Positions 7,571 to 17,204 of a stretch of 64,000 nucleotides of DNA are shown in pieces. Position 1 is the stretch's first letter; every line of letters begins with the position of its first letter. Position numbers and translations under genes: made by a program. Origin of the DNA: Roseobacter sp. SK209-2-6 (lineage in GTDB: Bacteria; Pseudomonadota; Alphaproteobacteria; Rhodobacterales; Rhodobacteraceae); contig NZ_AAYC01000005.1 of assembly GCF_000169455.1 (NCBI RefSeq), positions 220,887 through 284,886 on the forward strand, in the 5' to 3' direction. The notes below the pieces were generated by a model that did not search any database, was not told the origin of the DNA, and saw only the letters and a program-made list of their open reading frames with translations.

Positions 7571-8745
7571 ATACGCCTGTGCATTTCTATTCCGGTGGCC
7601 CGATCTTTGATGGAAGCAAACTCCACCACAACTGCCTCGCACGGTTTGAGGCGGGCCGCCTGGTCGAGATCTTCGACGGCGTATCGCCACCGGCAGGTGC
7701 GCGCTGCACAGATCTAGCCGGTGATATTCTCAGCCCGGGCTTCCTGGACCTGCAGGTCAACGGTGGCGATGGCATCATGCTGAATGAAGCCATCAACCCA
7801 GAAGGCCTGCGCCGAATAGCGGCCGCACACCGGCGCCTTGGCAGCGTCCAGATCCTGCCGACACTTATCACCGATACCGCCGCAAAAACACGCGCAACCA
7901 TTGAAGCCACAAAACAGGCTATAGCAGAAGGCGTGCCTGGAATCGCAGGCTTGCACCTGGAAGGTCCGCACCTCTCGATCAGCCGCAAGGGTGCCCATGA
8001 CGCCGATCTGATAAGGCCCATGACAGAGGAAGACCTCGACTATCTGGTTGATGCCGCAGAGAGCCTACCGGCTCTCCTCCTGACCATCGCGCCAGAAAAT
8101 GTTTCGGTGCAACAGGTCTCTACTCTTGCACGCGCAGGGGCGATCATCTCGCTCGGCCATTCCGACGCCGACTATGAAACCGCCATCGCCTATGCAGAAG
8201 CCGGTGCAAGTGCCGTAACGCACCTTTTCAATGCAATGAGTCAGCTTGGAAATCGAATGCCTGGCATTGTGGGCGCCGCTCTGGAATGCACCAAGCTGAA
8301 CGCCGGGCTGATCGCTGACGGCATTCATGTTCACCCATCGACCATGCGCGCCGCTTGGACGGCCAAAACAAGCGCTAATCAAGATGGCAGCACACAGGTG
8401 TTGCCCCGTGCCAGTGAGATCTTTCTGGTGAGCGACGCCATGGCGCCAGCAGGCTCGGATATTCAGAGTTTTGAACTCGAGGGGCGCAGGATCTCTCGTG
8501 AAAACGGCCGCCTTACTCTGGAGGACGGCACATTGGCTGGGGCGGATCTGGATCTGACAACCGCAATTCGTGTCCTGACGCAGCAATGCGATGTCCCGCT
8601 CAAGGACGCCCTGGCGGCGGCCATTGCGACGCCGCGCAGAGTTATTGGAGCGTGGGGGGGCGGTGAATCCGCACTTGGGCTGGCGGAAAGCCAATTTATC
8701 AAGATCAAGGCAGATCTCTCCTCAGCACATCCGGTGGTGGAATAG
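7567..8745 (+). CDS. nagA: N-acetylglucosamine-6-phosphate deacetylase
   Basis: Product of 392 aa, the usual NagA length, from the ATG at 7567 that overlaps the previous stop (ATGA). The amidohydrolase barrel shows GFLDLQVNGGDG, where the usual HxH is QxN as in single-metal NagA of E. coli. It also shows HLEGPHLS (metal Glu), SLGHSDADYE and VTHLFNAMSQL (metal His), and LVSDAMAPAG with the catalytic Asp. It removes acetate from GlcNAc-6-P, whether made by MurQ or by the kinase. It is the last gene of the rightward operon. A weak AACCT/AGGTT hairpin at 8755-8770 follows, but its U tract is poor. Confidence 0.95.
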   Translation: MNTPVHFYSGGPIFDGSKLHHNCLARFEAGRLVEIFDGVSPPAGARCTDLAGDILSPGFLDLQVNGGDGIMLNEAINPEGLRRIAAAHRRLGSVQILPTLITDTAAKTRATIEATKQAIAEGVPGIAGLHLEGPHLSISRKGAHDADLIRPMTEEDLDYLVDAAESLPALLLTIAPENVSVQQVSTLARAGAIISLGHSDADYETAIAYAEAGASAVTHLFNAMSQLGNRMPGIVGAALECTKLNAGLIADGIHVHPSTMRAAWTAKTSANQDGSTQVLPRASEIFLVSDAMAPAGSDIQSFELEGRRISRENGRLTLEDGTLAGADLDLTTAIRVLTQQCDVPLKDALAAAIATPRRVIGAWGGGESALGLAESQFIKIKADLSSAHPVVE

Positions 8746-8944
8746 AAAGCCCGCAACCTGACCAGAGGTTTTGCGATTTATCTGCAGCCCGAACCGTTCT
8801 TGCATCCCAAGCGAACAACCCAAAGGCGCAGGAAATTTAACCAATACCGCCAAAGAGTTAGACTACACCTCCCGTCGAAAGTTCTAATATCGCACCAAAA
8901 ACTCACCTATGACTTTGTTTCATCTCGGAAAAACCAGTTTTTCT

Positions 8945-8958
8945 TTGATCTAGAACAA
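8945..8958 (+). promoter_or_regulatory. FNR/NNR-type box upstream of the nos operon
   Basis: TTGATCTAGAACAA fits TTGAT-N4-ATCAA with one mismatch in the right arm. Its centre is about 65 nt before the nosC start at 9017, the same geometry as the nor box at 40718. Crp/Fnr-family activators of denitrification bind such sites. The regulator encoded at 39711 is the obvious candidate, and an FnrL protein elsewhere is also possible. The remaining sequence from 8746 to 9016 shows no gene. Confidence 0.7.
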
Positions 8959-9016
8959 GTCGCGACATGCCCCTGGAGCATAGGTTCGGGTCGAAACAAA
9001 ACCGAATCTTGCTCTG

Positions 9017-9481
9017 ATGTCCTCAAACCTGCAACACACACTTACTGGCAGAAAAATGCTGTCCCGCCTACTGGCGGCGCTGGCCTGCCTCATGGTAGTT
9101 TTGCAGCTTGCTCTGCCCAGTCTCGGGCAGGCTAGTGATCAGGGAACATGGGTGGAGATTTGCAGCGACCTTGGTCCTGTTGAGGTTGAAATTAGCAGCG
9201 GGGAAACCCGCACCCCTTCTGACGATTGCCCGGATTGTGACATTTGCCTGCTTTGTGCAGCTGAAAACGGCCAGGCCCGGCCTCTGACCCTTTCACAGAC
9301 CTACGGCCCTGTTCCGCAGCACAGTGCACATTCCCTCAAGCAGGGGATTGTTCTCTTGAACCCGGCGCAATTCTGGCATGACGGCCGCGGCCCTCCCCGA
9401 ATTCAAAAAACTCCTATGGAGCGCGCATCTGATGCCTCCATGGCAACCACCTTACAAGAAGGAGGGGCGCCATGGATCTGA
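9017..9481 (+). CDS. nosC: NosC-like small cysteine-motif protein of the nos operon
   Basis: Product of 154 aa. A hydrophobic segment MLSRLLAALACLMVVLQLAL (residues 14-33) looks like a signal peptide or anchor; an internal ATG at 9056 begins exactly there and may be the true start. Residues about 72-81 are CPDCDICLLC, a CxxCxxCxxC array. In Paracoccus denitrificans the cluster is nosCRZDFYLX and NosC carries a CxxCxxC motif, which is the basis of the name. The function is not established; the cysteines suggest binding of copper or another metal, or a redox role. The end overlaps nosR by 10 nt. Confidence 0.72.
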   Translation: MSSNLQHTLTGRKMLSRLLAALACLMVVLQLALPSLGQASDQGTWVEICSDLGPVEVEISSGETRTPSDDCPDCDICLLCAAENGQARPLTLSQTYGPVPQHSAHSLKQGIVLLNPAQFWHDGRGPPRIQKTPMERASDASMATTLQEGGAPWI

Positions 9482-11664
9482 TGCGCACCCTTTGCGGCTG
9501 GATTACAGCCCTTTTGATTTCTCTAGCGGCAGCAAGTGCCCCTGGACCGGCGCAGGCAGATAGCCTGGCCTCATTTCTCTCCGAACTTACTCCCAGTGAT
9601 CTCTTCCCCGGAGCCGAGAGTTTTGGCCCGGTGCGTAGCGACGTGCCTGTTTCACCAGTCATCAAGGACGGTGAAACAGTAGCCTATGCCTTTCTGACCT
9701 CGGATTTTGTTGGCACCACCGGATACTCAGGCAAGCCGATCCATGTTGTTGCTGCCATCGACATGGACGCGGTTCTAACTGGTGTGAAACTGGTCAAACA
9801 CTCCGAGCCTATCGTTCTGATCGGGATCCCCAATTCCAAAATGGTGGCTCTGACCGAAGGCTACGCCGGCCTTGATCTGAAGGCTGAGGCCGCCACCGGC
9901 GGCGAGGCTCATGATCTGGACATCATTTCCGGCGCCACCGTAACAATCATGATCATCGACGACAGCCTTGTGCGTGGCGGTATCAAGGTGGCCCGCGCGC
10001 TTGGCCTGGGCGGCCTCTCCCCGAATGTGGCGGATGGCCCCAAGCGCGAAGTCGATATGACTCAACGCGAAGTCTTTGACTGGCATACCATGGCAGGCGA
10101 CGGCTCCACCCGCCGCATGACTCTCGACATCGGCCAGATCAACGCTGCCTTTGCGGATACCGGTGATCAGCGCGCGATCAAGCGCCCAGAACCCGGTGCG
10201 CCGGATGGCACCTATATCGACATGCATCTGGCCCTGGTTTCGGTGCCTTCCATAGGCCTCAGCCTGCTGGGCGAAGCGGAATACAAGAACCTGACCGAGT
10301 GGCTGGAAGAGGGCGAAGAGGCCATCCTTCTCCTGGGACGCGGTGCCTATAGTTTCAAAGGCTCTGGCTATGTGCGCGGCGGCATCTTTGACCGTATTCA
10401 GCTGATCCAGGGCGACAATTCGGTGCGCTTCTTTGACAAGCAGCAGCGCCGCCTGGGCGAGCTGGCCACCGATGACAGCCCCAGCTTCACCGAGCTGGAT
10501 ATCTTCAAGATCCCGGCGAATTCCGAATTCGACCCGACCGAACCCTTCCGCATCCAGCTGCTGGCGCAGCGGGTGGTTGGCGCCATCGACAAGACTTTCC
10601 TGACCTTTGATCTGGGCTACAAGCTGCCGGAGCAATACATGCTGCCAGTCGCTGCCCCAGTCGCGGTGGTCGACAGCGCCAGTGATGAGGCTGCAGCTAA
10701 ATCGGCCCTGTGGCAGCGGATCTGGCGCGACAAGCAGGTGGAGATCGCCGTGCTCGGCGTCATGCTGCTGGTGCTGACCGCCGTCTTCTTCTTCCAGTTC
10801 CAGGCCACCATGAATGCGCGCGCCTTCTATTGGTTCCGCATGGGCTACCTCAGTTTCACCCTGGTGTTCCTGGGCTGGTACGCCAATGCGCAGCTCTCGG
10901 TGGTGAACCTGATGGCCCTGACCGCCTCGCTGCGCTCCGGCTTTACCTGGGATGCCTTCCTGATGGATCCACTGGTCTTTATCCAGTGGTTCGCCATCGC
11001 AGCAGCTCTGTTGTTCTGGGGGCGTGGCGCCTATTGCGGCTGGCTCTGCCCCTTTGGTGCACTGCAAGAGCTGACCAACAAGCTGGCGCGCGCCCTGAAG
11101 GTACCACAATGGACCCTGCCCTGGGGCCTGCATGAGCGCCTCTGGCCACTGAAATACATGATCTTCCTGGGTCTTTTTGGTCTTTCCATCGTCTCGATGC
11201 CATTGGCAGAGACCTATGCGGAAATCGAACCCTTCAAGACCGCGATCATTCTGAAATTCGTGCGCGACTGGCCCTTTGTAATCTTCGCACTGCTGCTGCT
11301 GTTGGCGGGTCTCTTTGTGGAGCGCTTTTATTGCCGCTACCTCTGCCCGCTGGGTGGCGCGCTGGCGATCCCCGCGCGGATCCGCATGTTTGATTGGCTG
11401 AAACGCTACAAGGAATGCGGCAGCCCCTGTCAGACCTGCTCTAACGAATGCCCTGTCCAGGCCATTCATCCGACTGGTGAAATCAACCCCAACGAATGCG
11501 TCAACTGTCTGCATTGTCAGGTGCTCTACCAGTCCGACACCAAATGCCCGGTGGTGATCAAACAGATCAAGCGCCGTGCCAAGACCGGCACTCCCGGTCC
11601 TGACCTCAAAATTGGCCGCCCGCCGGCCAATCACCCCAACGCGAACAAGACACCTGTTTCCTGA
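9472..11664 (+). CDS. nosR: NosR, membrane flavo-iron-sulfur protein for nitrous oxide reduction
   Basis: Product of 730 aa. A signal peptide (about 1-30) is followed by a periplasmic FMN-binding domain with SGATVT at 153-158, where Thr carries the covalent FMN. Several membrane helices follow (from about 420). There are two CxxxCP motifs, CGWLCP near 521 and CRYLCP near 620. A C-terminal ferredoxin-like region has [13 protein letters not shown] near 649 and CVNCLHCQ near 676. NosR supplies electrons to NosZ and supports its expression and copper-site maturation. The start at 9472 has a strong AAGGAGG site. The covalent FMN would be attached by NosX (17201). Confidence 0.97.
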   Translation: MDLMRTLCGWITALLISLAAASAPGPAQADSLASFLSELTPSDLFPGAESFGPVRSDVPVSPVIKDGETVAYAFLTSDFVGTTGYSGKPIHVVAAIDMDAVLTGVKLVKHSEPIVLIGIPNSKMVALTEGYAGLDLKAEAATGGEAHDLDIISGATVTIMIIDDSLVRGGIKVARALGLGGLSPNVADGPKREVDMTQREVFDWHTMAGDGSTRRMTLDIGQINAAFADTGDQRAIKRPEPGAPDGTYIDMHLALVSVPSIGLSLLGEAEYKNLTEWLEEGEEAILLLGRGAYSFKGSGYVRGGIFDRIQLIQGDNSVRFFDKQQRRLGELATDDSPSFTELDIFKIPANSEFDPTEPFRIQLLAQRVVGAIDKTFLTFDLGYKLPEQYMLPVAAPVAVVDSASDEAAAKSALWQRIWRDKQVEIAVLGVMLLVLTAVFFFQFQATMNARAFYWFRMGYLSFTLVFLGWYANAQLSVVNLMALTASLRSGFTWDAFLMDPLVFIQWFAIAAALLFWGRGAYCGWLCPFGALQELTNKLARALKVPQWTLPWGLHERLWPLKYMIFLGLFGLSIVSMPLAETYAEIEPFKTAIILKFVRDWPFVIFALLLLLAGLFVERFYCRYLCPLGGALAIPARIRMFDWLKRYKECGSPCQTCSNECPVQAIHPTGEINPNECVNCLHCQVLYQSDTKCPVVIKQIKRRAKTGTPGPDLKIGRPPANHPNANKTPVS

Positions 11665-11675
11665 AGGAGGACATC

Positions 11676-13589
11676 ATGTCTGAAGACACCAAATCCAACC
11701 TGAGCGTGACCCGCCGCGGCCTCTTGGGCGCAACCGCAACCGGTGCAGCCCTGGCCGCCACCGGCGTTGGCAGTGCGATGATGGGCGCAGGCCCAGCCAA
11801 GGCCGCTGGCGCCAAATCAGCTCTGGCACCGGGCGAACTGGATGAATACTACGGCTTCTGGTCCTCGGGCCAGACCGGTGAGCTGCGCATCATGGGCGTG
11901 CCTTCCATGCGTGAGCTGATGCGGGTGCCGGTTTTCAACCGCTGCTCTGCCACCGGCTGGGGCCAGACCAATGAGTCACTGAAGGTCCTGACCGAAGGCC
12001 TGCTGCCGGAAACCAAGGAATTCCTCGCCGCAAACGGTAAGGTCACCTATGACAACGGCGACCTGCACCACCCGCATATGTCTTTCACCGACGGCAGCTA
12101 TGACGGCCGTTATCTGTTCATGAACGACAAGGCCAATACCCGCGTCGCCCGGGTGCGCTGCGACGTGATGAAATGCGACAAGATCATCGAGATCCCCAAC
12201 GCTCATGACATTCACGGGTTGCGCCCACAGAAATACCCTCGCACCGGCTATGTCTTTGCCAATGGCGAGCACGAAGCACCGCTGGTCAACGATGGCTCGA
12301 TCCTCGACAAGCCCGAAGAATATGTGAACATCTTCACCGCCATCGACGGCGACAGCATGGAAGTAGCCTGGCAGGTCATTGTTTCGGGCAACCTCGACAA
12401 CACCGATTGCGACTACCAGGGCAACTACGCCTTCTCGACCTCCTACAACTCGGAAATGGGTATGAACCTGGCCGAGATGACCGAGAGCGAGCTGGACCAT
12501 GTTGTTGTCTTCAACATCAAGGCCATCGAAGCTGCCATCGAGGCAGGCGAGTATCAGGAGCTGAAAGGCGTCAAGGTTGTTGACGGCCGCAAGGGCGCGC
12601 CCGGCAAGCTGACCCGCTATGTCCCGATCCCGAACTCGCCTCACGGTGTGAACGCGGCTCCGGACAAGAAACACATCATGATCGCGGGCAAGCTCTCGCC
12701 CACCGTTTCGGTCATCGACGTGGAGAAACTGGCGCCGGTCTTTGATCAGGACGCCGATCCGCGCTCGGCCATCGTGGCAGAGCCGCAGCTTGGTCTTGGT
12801 CCGCTCCACACCGCCTTTGACAACCGTGGCCACGCCTATACCACCCTGTTCCTCGACAGCCAGGTGGTGAAGTGGGACATCGCCAAGGCAATCCAGGCCT
12901 ATGCCGGTGCCGACGTCGATCCGATCCTCGACAAAGTGGACGTGCAGTACCAGCCGGGCCACAACTCCACCTCCATGGGAGAGACCGCTGAGGCGGATGG
13001 CAAGTGGCTGATTTCGATGAATAAGTTCTCGAAGGACCGCTTCCTCAACGTTGGTCCGTTGAAGCCTGAAAACGAGCAGCTGATTGATATCTCCGGCGAC
13101 AAGATGAAGGTGGTCCACGATGGCCCGACCTTTGCCGAACCGCATGACTCGATCATCGTGCACCGTTCCAAGGTGAACCCGGTGGATGTCTGGGAGCGCA
13201 ACGACCCAACCTGGGCCGATGCCCGCGCCCAGGCCGAGGCCGACGGCGTGGATCTTGACGACTATCAGGACAGCATCATCCGGGACGGCAACAAGGTTCG
13301 CGTCTATATGTCGAGCCAGGCGCCGAACTTCAGCCTCGAGAGCTTCACCGTAAAGCAGGGCGATGAGGTCACCGTGATCGTCACCAACCTGGATGACATC
13401 GACGACCTGACCCACGGCTTCTGCATGGCCAACTTTGGCGTCGCCATGGAGATCGGCCCGATGGCCACCGCCTCCGTCACCTTTGTGGCAGAGCGTCCCG
13501 GCGTGCATTGGTACTACTGCCAGTGGTTCTGCCACGCGCTGCACATGGAGATGCGCGGCCGCATGTTCGTCGAGCCCCGGGGCGCCTAA
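11676..13589 (+). CDS. nosZ: Nitrous oxide reductase, Tat-exported (clade I)
   Basis: Product of 637 aa that reduces N2O to N2 in the periplasm. A Tat signal is visible at the N terminus ([20 protein letters not shown], residues about 10-29), which marks the clade I enzyme. The beta-propeller carries CuZ ligand segments DLHHPHMS (about 129-136), [16 protein letters not shown] and EPHDSII. The C-terminal cupredoxin domain holds the CuA site [12 protein letters not shown] (about 614-625). All expected copper ligands that can be judged by eye are present. A GGAGG site lies 6 nt before the ATG, 11 nt after nosR. Confidence 0.98.
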   Translation: MSEDTKSNLSVTRRGLLGATATGAALAATGVGSAMMGAGPAKAAGAKSALAPGELDEYYGFWSSGQTGELRIMGVPSMRELMRVPVFNRCSATGWGQTNESLKVLTEGLLPETKEFLAANGKVTYDNGDLHHPHMSFTDGSYDGRYLFMNDKANTRVARVRCDVMKCDKIIEIPNAHDIHGLRPQKYPRTGYVFANGEHEAPLVNDGSILDKPEEYVNIFTAIDGDSMEVAWQVIVSGNLDNTDCDYQGNYAFSTSYNSEMGMNLAEMTESELDHVVVFNIKAIEAAIEAGEYQELKGVKVVDGRKGAPGKLTRYVPIPNSPHGVNAAPDKKHIMIAGKLSPTVSVIDVEKLAPVFDQDADPRSAIVAEPQLGLGPLHTAFDNRGHAYTTLFLDSQVVKWDIAKAIQAYAGADVDPILDKVDVQYQPGHNSTSMGETAEADGKWLISMNKFSKDRFLNVGPLKPENEQLIDISGDKMKVVHDGPTFAEPHDSIIVHRSKVNPVDVWERNDPTWADARAQAEADGVDLDDYQDSIIRDGNKVRVYMSSQAPNFSLESFTVKQGDEVTVIVTNLDDIDDLTHGFCMANFGVAMEIGPMATASVTFVAERPGVHWYYCQWFCHALHMEMRGRMFVEPRGA

Positions 13590-13590
13590 G

Positions 13591-14955
13591 ATGCGCTGGC
13601 TCCACCCCCAATCCGATCCGGACACGACTGGGCGGCGCCCAGTCCGGGCGGGTGCGAAAGCGCCCGCCTTGGGGGCGGGGCGGGCGCTGCCCAGCCTGCT
13701 GCTGGGCCTGACACTAGGCCTGTTTCAGATGGTCCCCGCCTCCTGGGCTGCCGAATGGCAGGTCCCCAATGAGGCGGGCGCCATTGCACATGTTCTCGCT
13801 CAGGCGGCGGACGGGGATACCCTCCGTCTGGCGCCTGGTATTTACAATGAACGCATTACACTTGACCGGCCCATCACATTGGATGGTCAGGGCCATGCGA
13901 CGCTGCAGGGCGATGGCCAGGGCAGCGTGGTCACAGTCACAGGTCCCGGCATTACCGTCCAGGGGCTGACCGTGAAGGGCTCCGGCTCTGATCACGGCAC
14001 GATTGATAGCGGTATTCAGCTGACAAAAACAGCCCGCGCGCCAGTGATCCGCGACAACACCGTCCTGGGCAATCTCTACGGCATCGACATCCATGGCGCC
14101 CGTGACGCATTGGTGACCGGCAATACCATCGAAGGCCGCCAGGACCGTCTGATGAACATGCGCGGCAATGGGGTCTATGTCTGGAACGCCCCCGGCGCCA
14201 CCGTTGAAGGCAATGACATCCGCTGGGGCCGCGACGGGATCTTTGTGAACTCCTCCAAGCGCAACACCTTCCGCGGCAACCTCTTCCGCGACCTGCGCTT
14301 TGCGGTCCACTACATGTATGCCGACAACTCCGAGGTCTCGGATAATGTCTCAATCGGCAACCACCTGGGCTATGCGGTGATGTTCTCCACCCGGGTCAAG
14401 GTGATGAACAATGTCTCCCTCAATGACCGAGATCATGGCGTGATGCTGAACTACACCAATAAGGGTGTTATCAGCGGCAACTATGTAAAAAGCGCCAAGG
14501 ACAAATGCACATTCCTCTACAATTCCCACAAGAACGATTTCTCCGGAAACTGGTTCCAGGGCTGCGGCATTGGCATCCATTTCACCGCCGGAAGCGAGGG
14601 TAACCGGATGGTAGGTAATGCCTTTGTCGGCAACCGGCACCAGGTGAAATACGTCTCCACCCAGTGGGTGGAATGGTCCGAAGAAGGGCGCGGCAACTAC
14701 TGGTCTGACTTTGCAGGCTTTGATGTCGACGGCAATGGCATTGCGGATGCGCCCTACCGGCCCAATGACAGCATGGACCATGTGCTCTGGACCCAGCCTG
14801 CCGCCAAGCTCCTGATGGGGTCGCCTGCCGTGCAGCTGGTACGCTGGTCGCAGTCCGCCTTCCCCGCGCTGCTGCCCGGCGGTGTTATTGACAGCAATCC
14901 CCTGATGCGCCCGGAACTACCGGAAGCCGCAAACAGGGTAGAACAGGATGGATAA
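13591..14955 (+). CDS. nosD: NosD, periplasmic copper-site maturation protein
   Basis: Product of 454 aa from the ATG at 13591, one base after the nosZ stop. The upstream open frame lies within nosZ. An unusually long polar N terminus (about 30 residues, Pro/Arg rich) precedes a hydrophobic export segment (LPSLLLGLTLGLFQMVPASWA, broken here only for description). The mature part is a right-handed parallel beta helix with many NxxxGNxxxG-type turns (carbohydrate-binding/CASH domain). NosD works with the NosFY ABC complex to deliver sulfur or copper for the CuZ centre of NosZ. Its 3' end overlaps nosF by 8 nt. No clear ribosome binding site precedes the start, which suggests translational coupling. 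Confidence 0.94.
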   Translation: MRWLHPQSDPDTTGRRPVRAGAKAPALGAGRALPSLLLGLTLGLFQMVPASWAAEWQVPNEAGAIAHVLAQAADGDTLRLAPGIYNERITLDRPITLDGQGHATLQGDGQGSVVTVTGPGITVQGLTVKGSGSDHGTIDSGIQLTKTARAPVIRDNTVLGNLYGIDIHGARDALVTGNTIEGRQDRLMNMRGNGVYVWNAPGATVEGNDIRWGRDGIFVNSSKRNTFRGNLFRDLRFAVHYMYADNSEVSDNVSIGNHLGYAVMFSTRVKVMNNVSLNDRDHGVMLNYTNKGVISGNYVKSAKDKCTFLYNSHKNDFSGNWFQGCGIGIHFTAGSEGNRMVGNAFVGNRHQVKYVSTQWVEWSEEGRGNYWSDFAGFDVDGNGIADAPYRPNDSMDHVLWTQPAAKLLMGSPAVQLVRWSQSAFPALLPGGVIDSNPLMRPELPEAANRVEQDG

Positions 14956-15856
14956 AATGCGCGATGAGCCAATCCTGAAGATTTCAAGCCTCGATAAGTT
15001 CCGGGGCAAAACTCAGGTACTGCATGGCATTGACCTAGAGCTTTATGCCGGCGAGCGGCTGGCGTTGCTGGGCCACAATGGGGCCGGCAAATCCACGCTG
15101 ATCAAATCCGTCCTGGGCCTTATTAATGCTGAAGGCGGCACTATCTCAATCTGCGGGGCTCGGCCCGGCACAGGAGCCGCCCGTGTGGCCACAGCCTTTC
15201 TGCCAGAGGCCGTGAGTTTCCATCCGGCGTTGACTGGATTTGAACAGCTTAAGACTTTTGCGCGTCTTTCCGGCGAGAAACCCGATATCGCCGCCCTGCT
15301 GCAGCGGGTAGGCTTGGGTGAGGCCATGCACCGCCGCATCGGCGCCTATTCCAAGGGCATGCGCCAGCGCCTAGGCCTGGCGCAGGTTCTGCTGGGACGG
15401 CCCAAACTGGCGCTGCTGGATGAACCCACCAGCGGCCTGGACCCGATCTCACGCCAAGACCTCTATGCTATCATTGATGAACTGGCCGCCCAGGGCACCG
15501 CAGTGCTGATCGCCAGCCATGCCCTGACGGAGGTCGAGGCCCGCACTGACCGCATCGCCATCATGCGCAAGGGGAGCAAAGTAGCCGATGACACGCTGGC
15601 GGGCCTCTCGGCCCAGGCGGGCCTGCCCGTGAAACTGCGCCTGCGCGCCAGCGGGGATCAGGCAGATCGTATCGCGCTAGAAACCGGCGGGCGCCGCATC
15701 AACGGCGCTTCGGTCGAGATCCTCTGCACCCCGCAGGACAAGATGGCAGAGCTGCGCCGCATCGCCGCCTTGGGGGATGCCGTTGTGGATATCGACATGG
15801 TGCCACCACGGTTGGATGACCTCTATCGCCACTACTCCAACGAGGAGCTGAACTGA
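14948..15856 (+). CDS. nosF: NosF, ABC transporter ATP-binding protein
   Basis: Product of 302 aa. It has Walker A GHNGAGKST (about residues 39-47), the ABC signature region YSKGMRQRLGLAQ near 132, and Walker B LALLDEPTSGLD near 155. A C-terminal extension of about 80 residues follows. NosF energises the NosDFY complex used for NosZ copper-site assembly. A second in-frame ATG at 14957 is an alternative start. Its stop shares one base with the nosY start. Confidence 0.96.
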   Translation: MDKMRDEPILKISSLDKFRGKTQVLHGIDLELYAGERLALLGHNGAGKSTLIKSVLGLINAEGGTISICGARPGTGAARVATAFLPEAVSFHPALTGFEQLKTFARLSGEKPDIAALLQRVGLGEAMHRRIGAYSKGMRQRLGLAQVLLGRPKLALLDEPTSGLDPISRQDLYAIIDELAAQGTAVLIASHALTEVEARTDRIAIMRKGSKVADDTLAGLSAQAGLPVKLRLRASGDQADRIALETGGRRINGASVEILCTPQDKMAELRRIAALGDAVVDIDMVPPRLDDLYRHYSNEELN

Positions 15857-16674
15857 TGCGTTTCCTCGCCATCACCCGCGCAGAACTGACCATCCTCAGA
15901 CGTAATCTCTGGATCTTTATGGCCACATTGATCATGCTGGCCTTTGCCTTGGCGCTGTCCTTTGCGGGCTCTGCCCCAACCGGGACCCTGGGCGTCGATA
16001 TGCTGACCATTTCAGTTGCTTCGATGACCACGCTCTCAGTCTATCTGGCGCCGCTTCTGGCGCTTATGATGGGCTTTGATGCCATCGCAGGCGACAGGGA
16101 CCGCGGCAGTCTCGCGCTGCTGCTCACCTATCCGGCGGGGCGCGGAGAGCTGCTGGCGGGCAAATTCCTGGCCCATCTCGCAGCGCTGACGATTGCCATG
16201 GTCATTGGCTTTGGCGCGGCCGGAGCAATTGCGGCTTGGTTTGGCGGGGCTGGAGCCGAGAGCCTCCTGGCGCTCGCACGGCTGGTACTGACCTCAATCC
16301 TGCTGGGTGCAGTTTTTCTAGTTCTAGGCTATGCGATTTCGGCCCTGGCCAATAGCACCACTGCTGCCGCCGGACTCTCTGCAGGGCTCTGGCTGGTCTT
16401 TGTGGTGCTTTTTGATCTGGCGCTGCTTGGTGCCGTGGTCATGGATGGCGACGGTGTCTTTACGCAAAGCATCTTTCCCTGGGTCATGGTGGCCAATCCA
16501 GCGGATGCCTTCCGTCTGTGGAATATCGCCGCCTCCGAGGGCGTCGCACTCTCCAGCGGCATGGCCGGTGCCGCCGCCGCGCTGCCCACCTGGGCCGCCC
16601 CACTCTCCTTGCTGGCCTGGCCGATCCTCGGCTTTCTTTTGGCCCGCGCCGCATTTCAAAAGGTGGAACCATGA
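15856..16674 (+). CDS. nosY: NosY, ABC-2 type membrane protein
   Basis: Product of 272 aa with about six transmembrane segments, beginning with RRNLWIFMATLIMLAFALAL near residue 15. The cytoplasmic GFDAIAGDRDRGSLALLLTYP segment (about 73-93) is characteristic of ABC-2 permeases of the NosY type. It forms the membrane part of the NosDFY maturation complex. It overlaps nosL by 4 nt (ATGA). Confidence 0.96.
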   Translation: MRFLAITRAELTILRRNLWIFMATLIMLAFALALSFAGSAPTGTLGVDMLTISVASMTTLSVYLAPLLALMMGFDAIAGDRDRGSLALLLTYPAGRGELLAGKFLAHLAALTIAMVIGFGAAGAIAAWFGGAGAESLLALARLVLTSILLGAVFLVLGYAISALANSTTAAAGLSAGLWLVFVVLFDLALLGAVVMDGDGVFTQSIFPWVMVANPADAFRLWNIAASEGVALSSGMAGAAAALPTWAAPLSLLAWPILGFLLARAAFQKVEP

Positions 16675-17204
16675 GACTTTCGCCCCTCGCCCCCCTGCTG
16701 GCTGCAGCCACCCTGGCGCTTACCGCCTGTCAGGAAGAAGAGGCCAAGGCGCCCCCAGCCCCGGTTGAACTGACGCAGACGGCGCTGAGCTATTTTTGCC
16801 AAATGAACATCGCAGAACATGGCGGACCCAAGGGCCAGATCCATCTGGAGGGCTATCCCGCACCGCTGTTCTTTGCCCAGGTGCGCGACATGGTGGCCTA
16901 TCTCAAAGGGCCCGAACGGGATGCGGATATCACTGCGGTCTATGTCAGCGATATGGGCGTGGCAGCCAGTTGGGCCGAACCCGGCGCCGACAACTGGATC
17001 AATGTGAGTGACGCCGTGTTTGTCATCGACAGCAATGTGGCAGGCGGCATGGGTGCGCCAGAGCTGGTGCCCTTTGCAACAGCAGAAGCCGCCCAGGCCT
17101 TTGTTGACCGTTATGGCGGCTACACCGGAACACTGGAAGAGATCCCTGCCGAGGTCGCTCTTGGCCCGATTGACCTCGACCTGAAATTGGAGACCCCCTC
17201 ATGA
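16671..17204 (+). CDS. nosL: NosL, copper-binding lipoprotein
   Basis: Product of 177 aa from the ATG at 16671; the longer open frame upstream lies inside nosY. A lipoprotein signal ends in the lipobox LTAC (Cys about residue 18), so the protein should be anchored in a membrane and face the periplasm. NosL binds copper(I) and hands it to NosZ. Met and His residues in the mature part (for example SYFCQMNIAEHGGPKGQIH) are plausible ligands, including the CxMxxxxH pattern typical of the family. It overlaps nosX by 4 nt. Confidence 0.95.
   Translation: MRLSPLAPLLAAATLALTACQEEEAKAPPAPVELTQTALSYFCQMNIAEHGGPKGQIHLEGYPAPLFFAQVRDMVAYLKGPERDADITAVYVSDMGVAASWAEPGADNWINVSDAVFVIDSNVAGGMGAPELVPFATAEAAQAFVDRYGGYTGTLEEIPAEVALGPIDLDLKLETPS

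Noticed and set aside
9775..11634. Long minus-strand open frame opposite nosR (619 codons)
   Set aside because: It mirrors a highly conserved gene on the plus strand and has no recognisable domain; it is a codon-bias shadow.
11976..13625. Long minus-strand open frame opposite nosZ (549 codons)
   Set aside because: It is the reverse of nosZ, with His/Val-rich low-information protein and no start signal.
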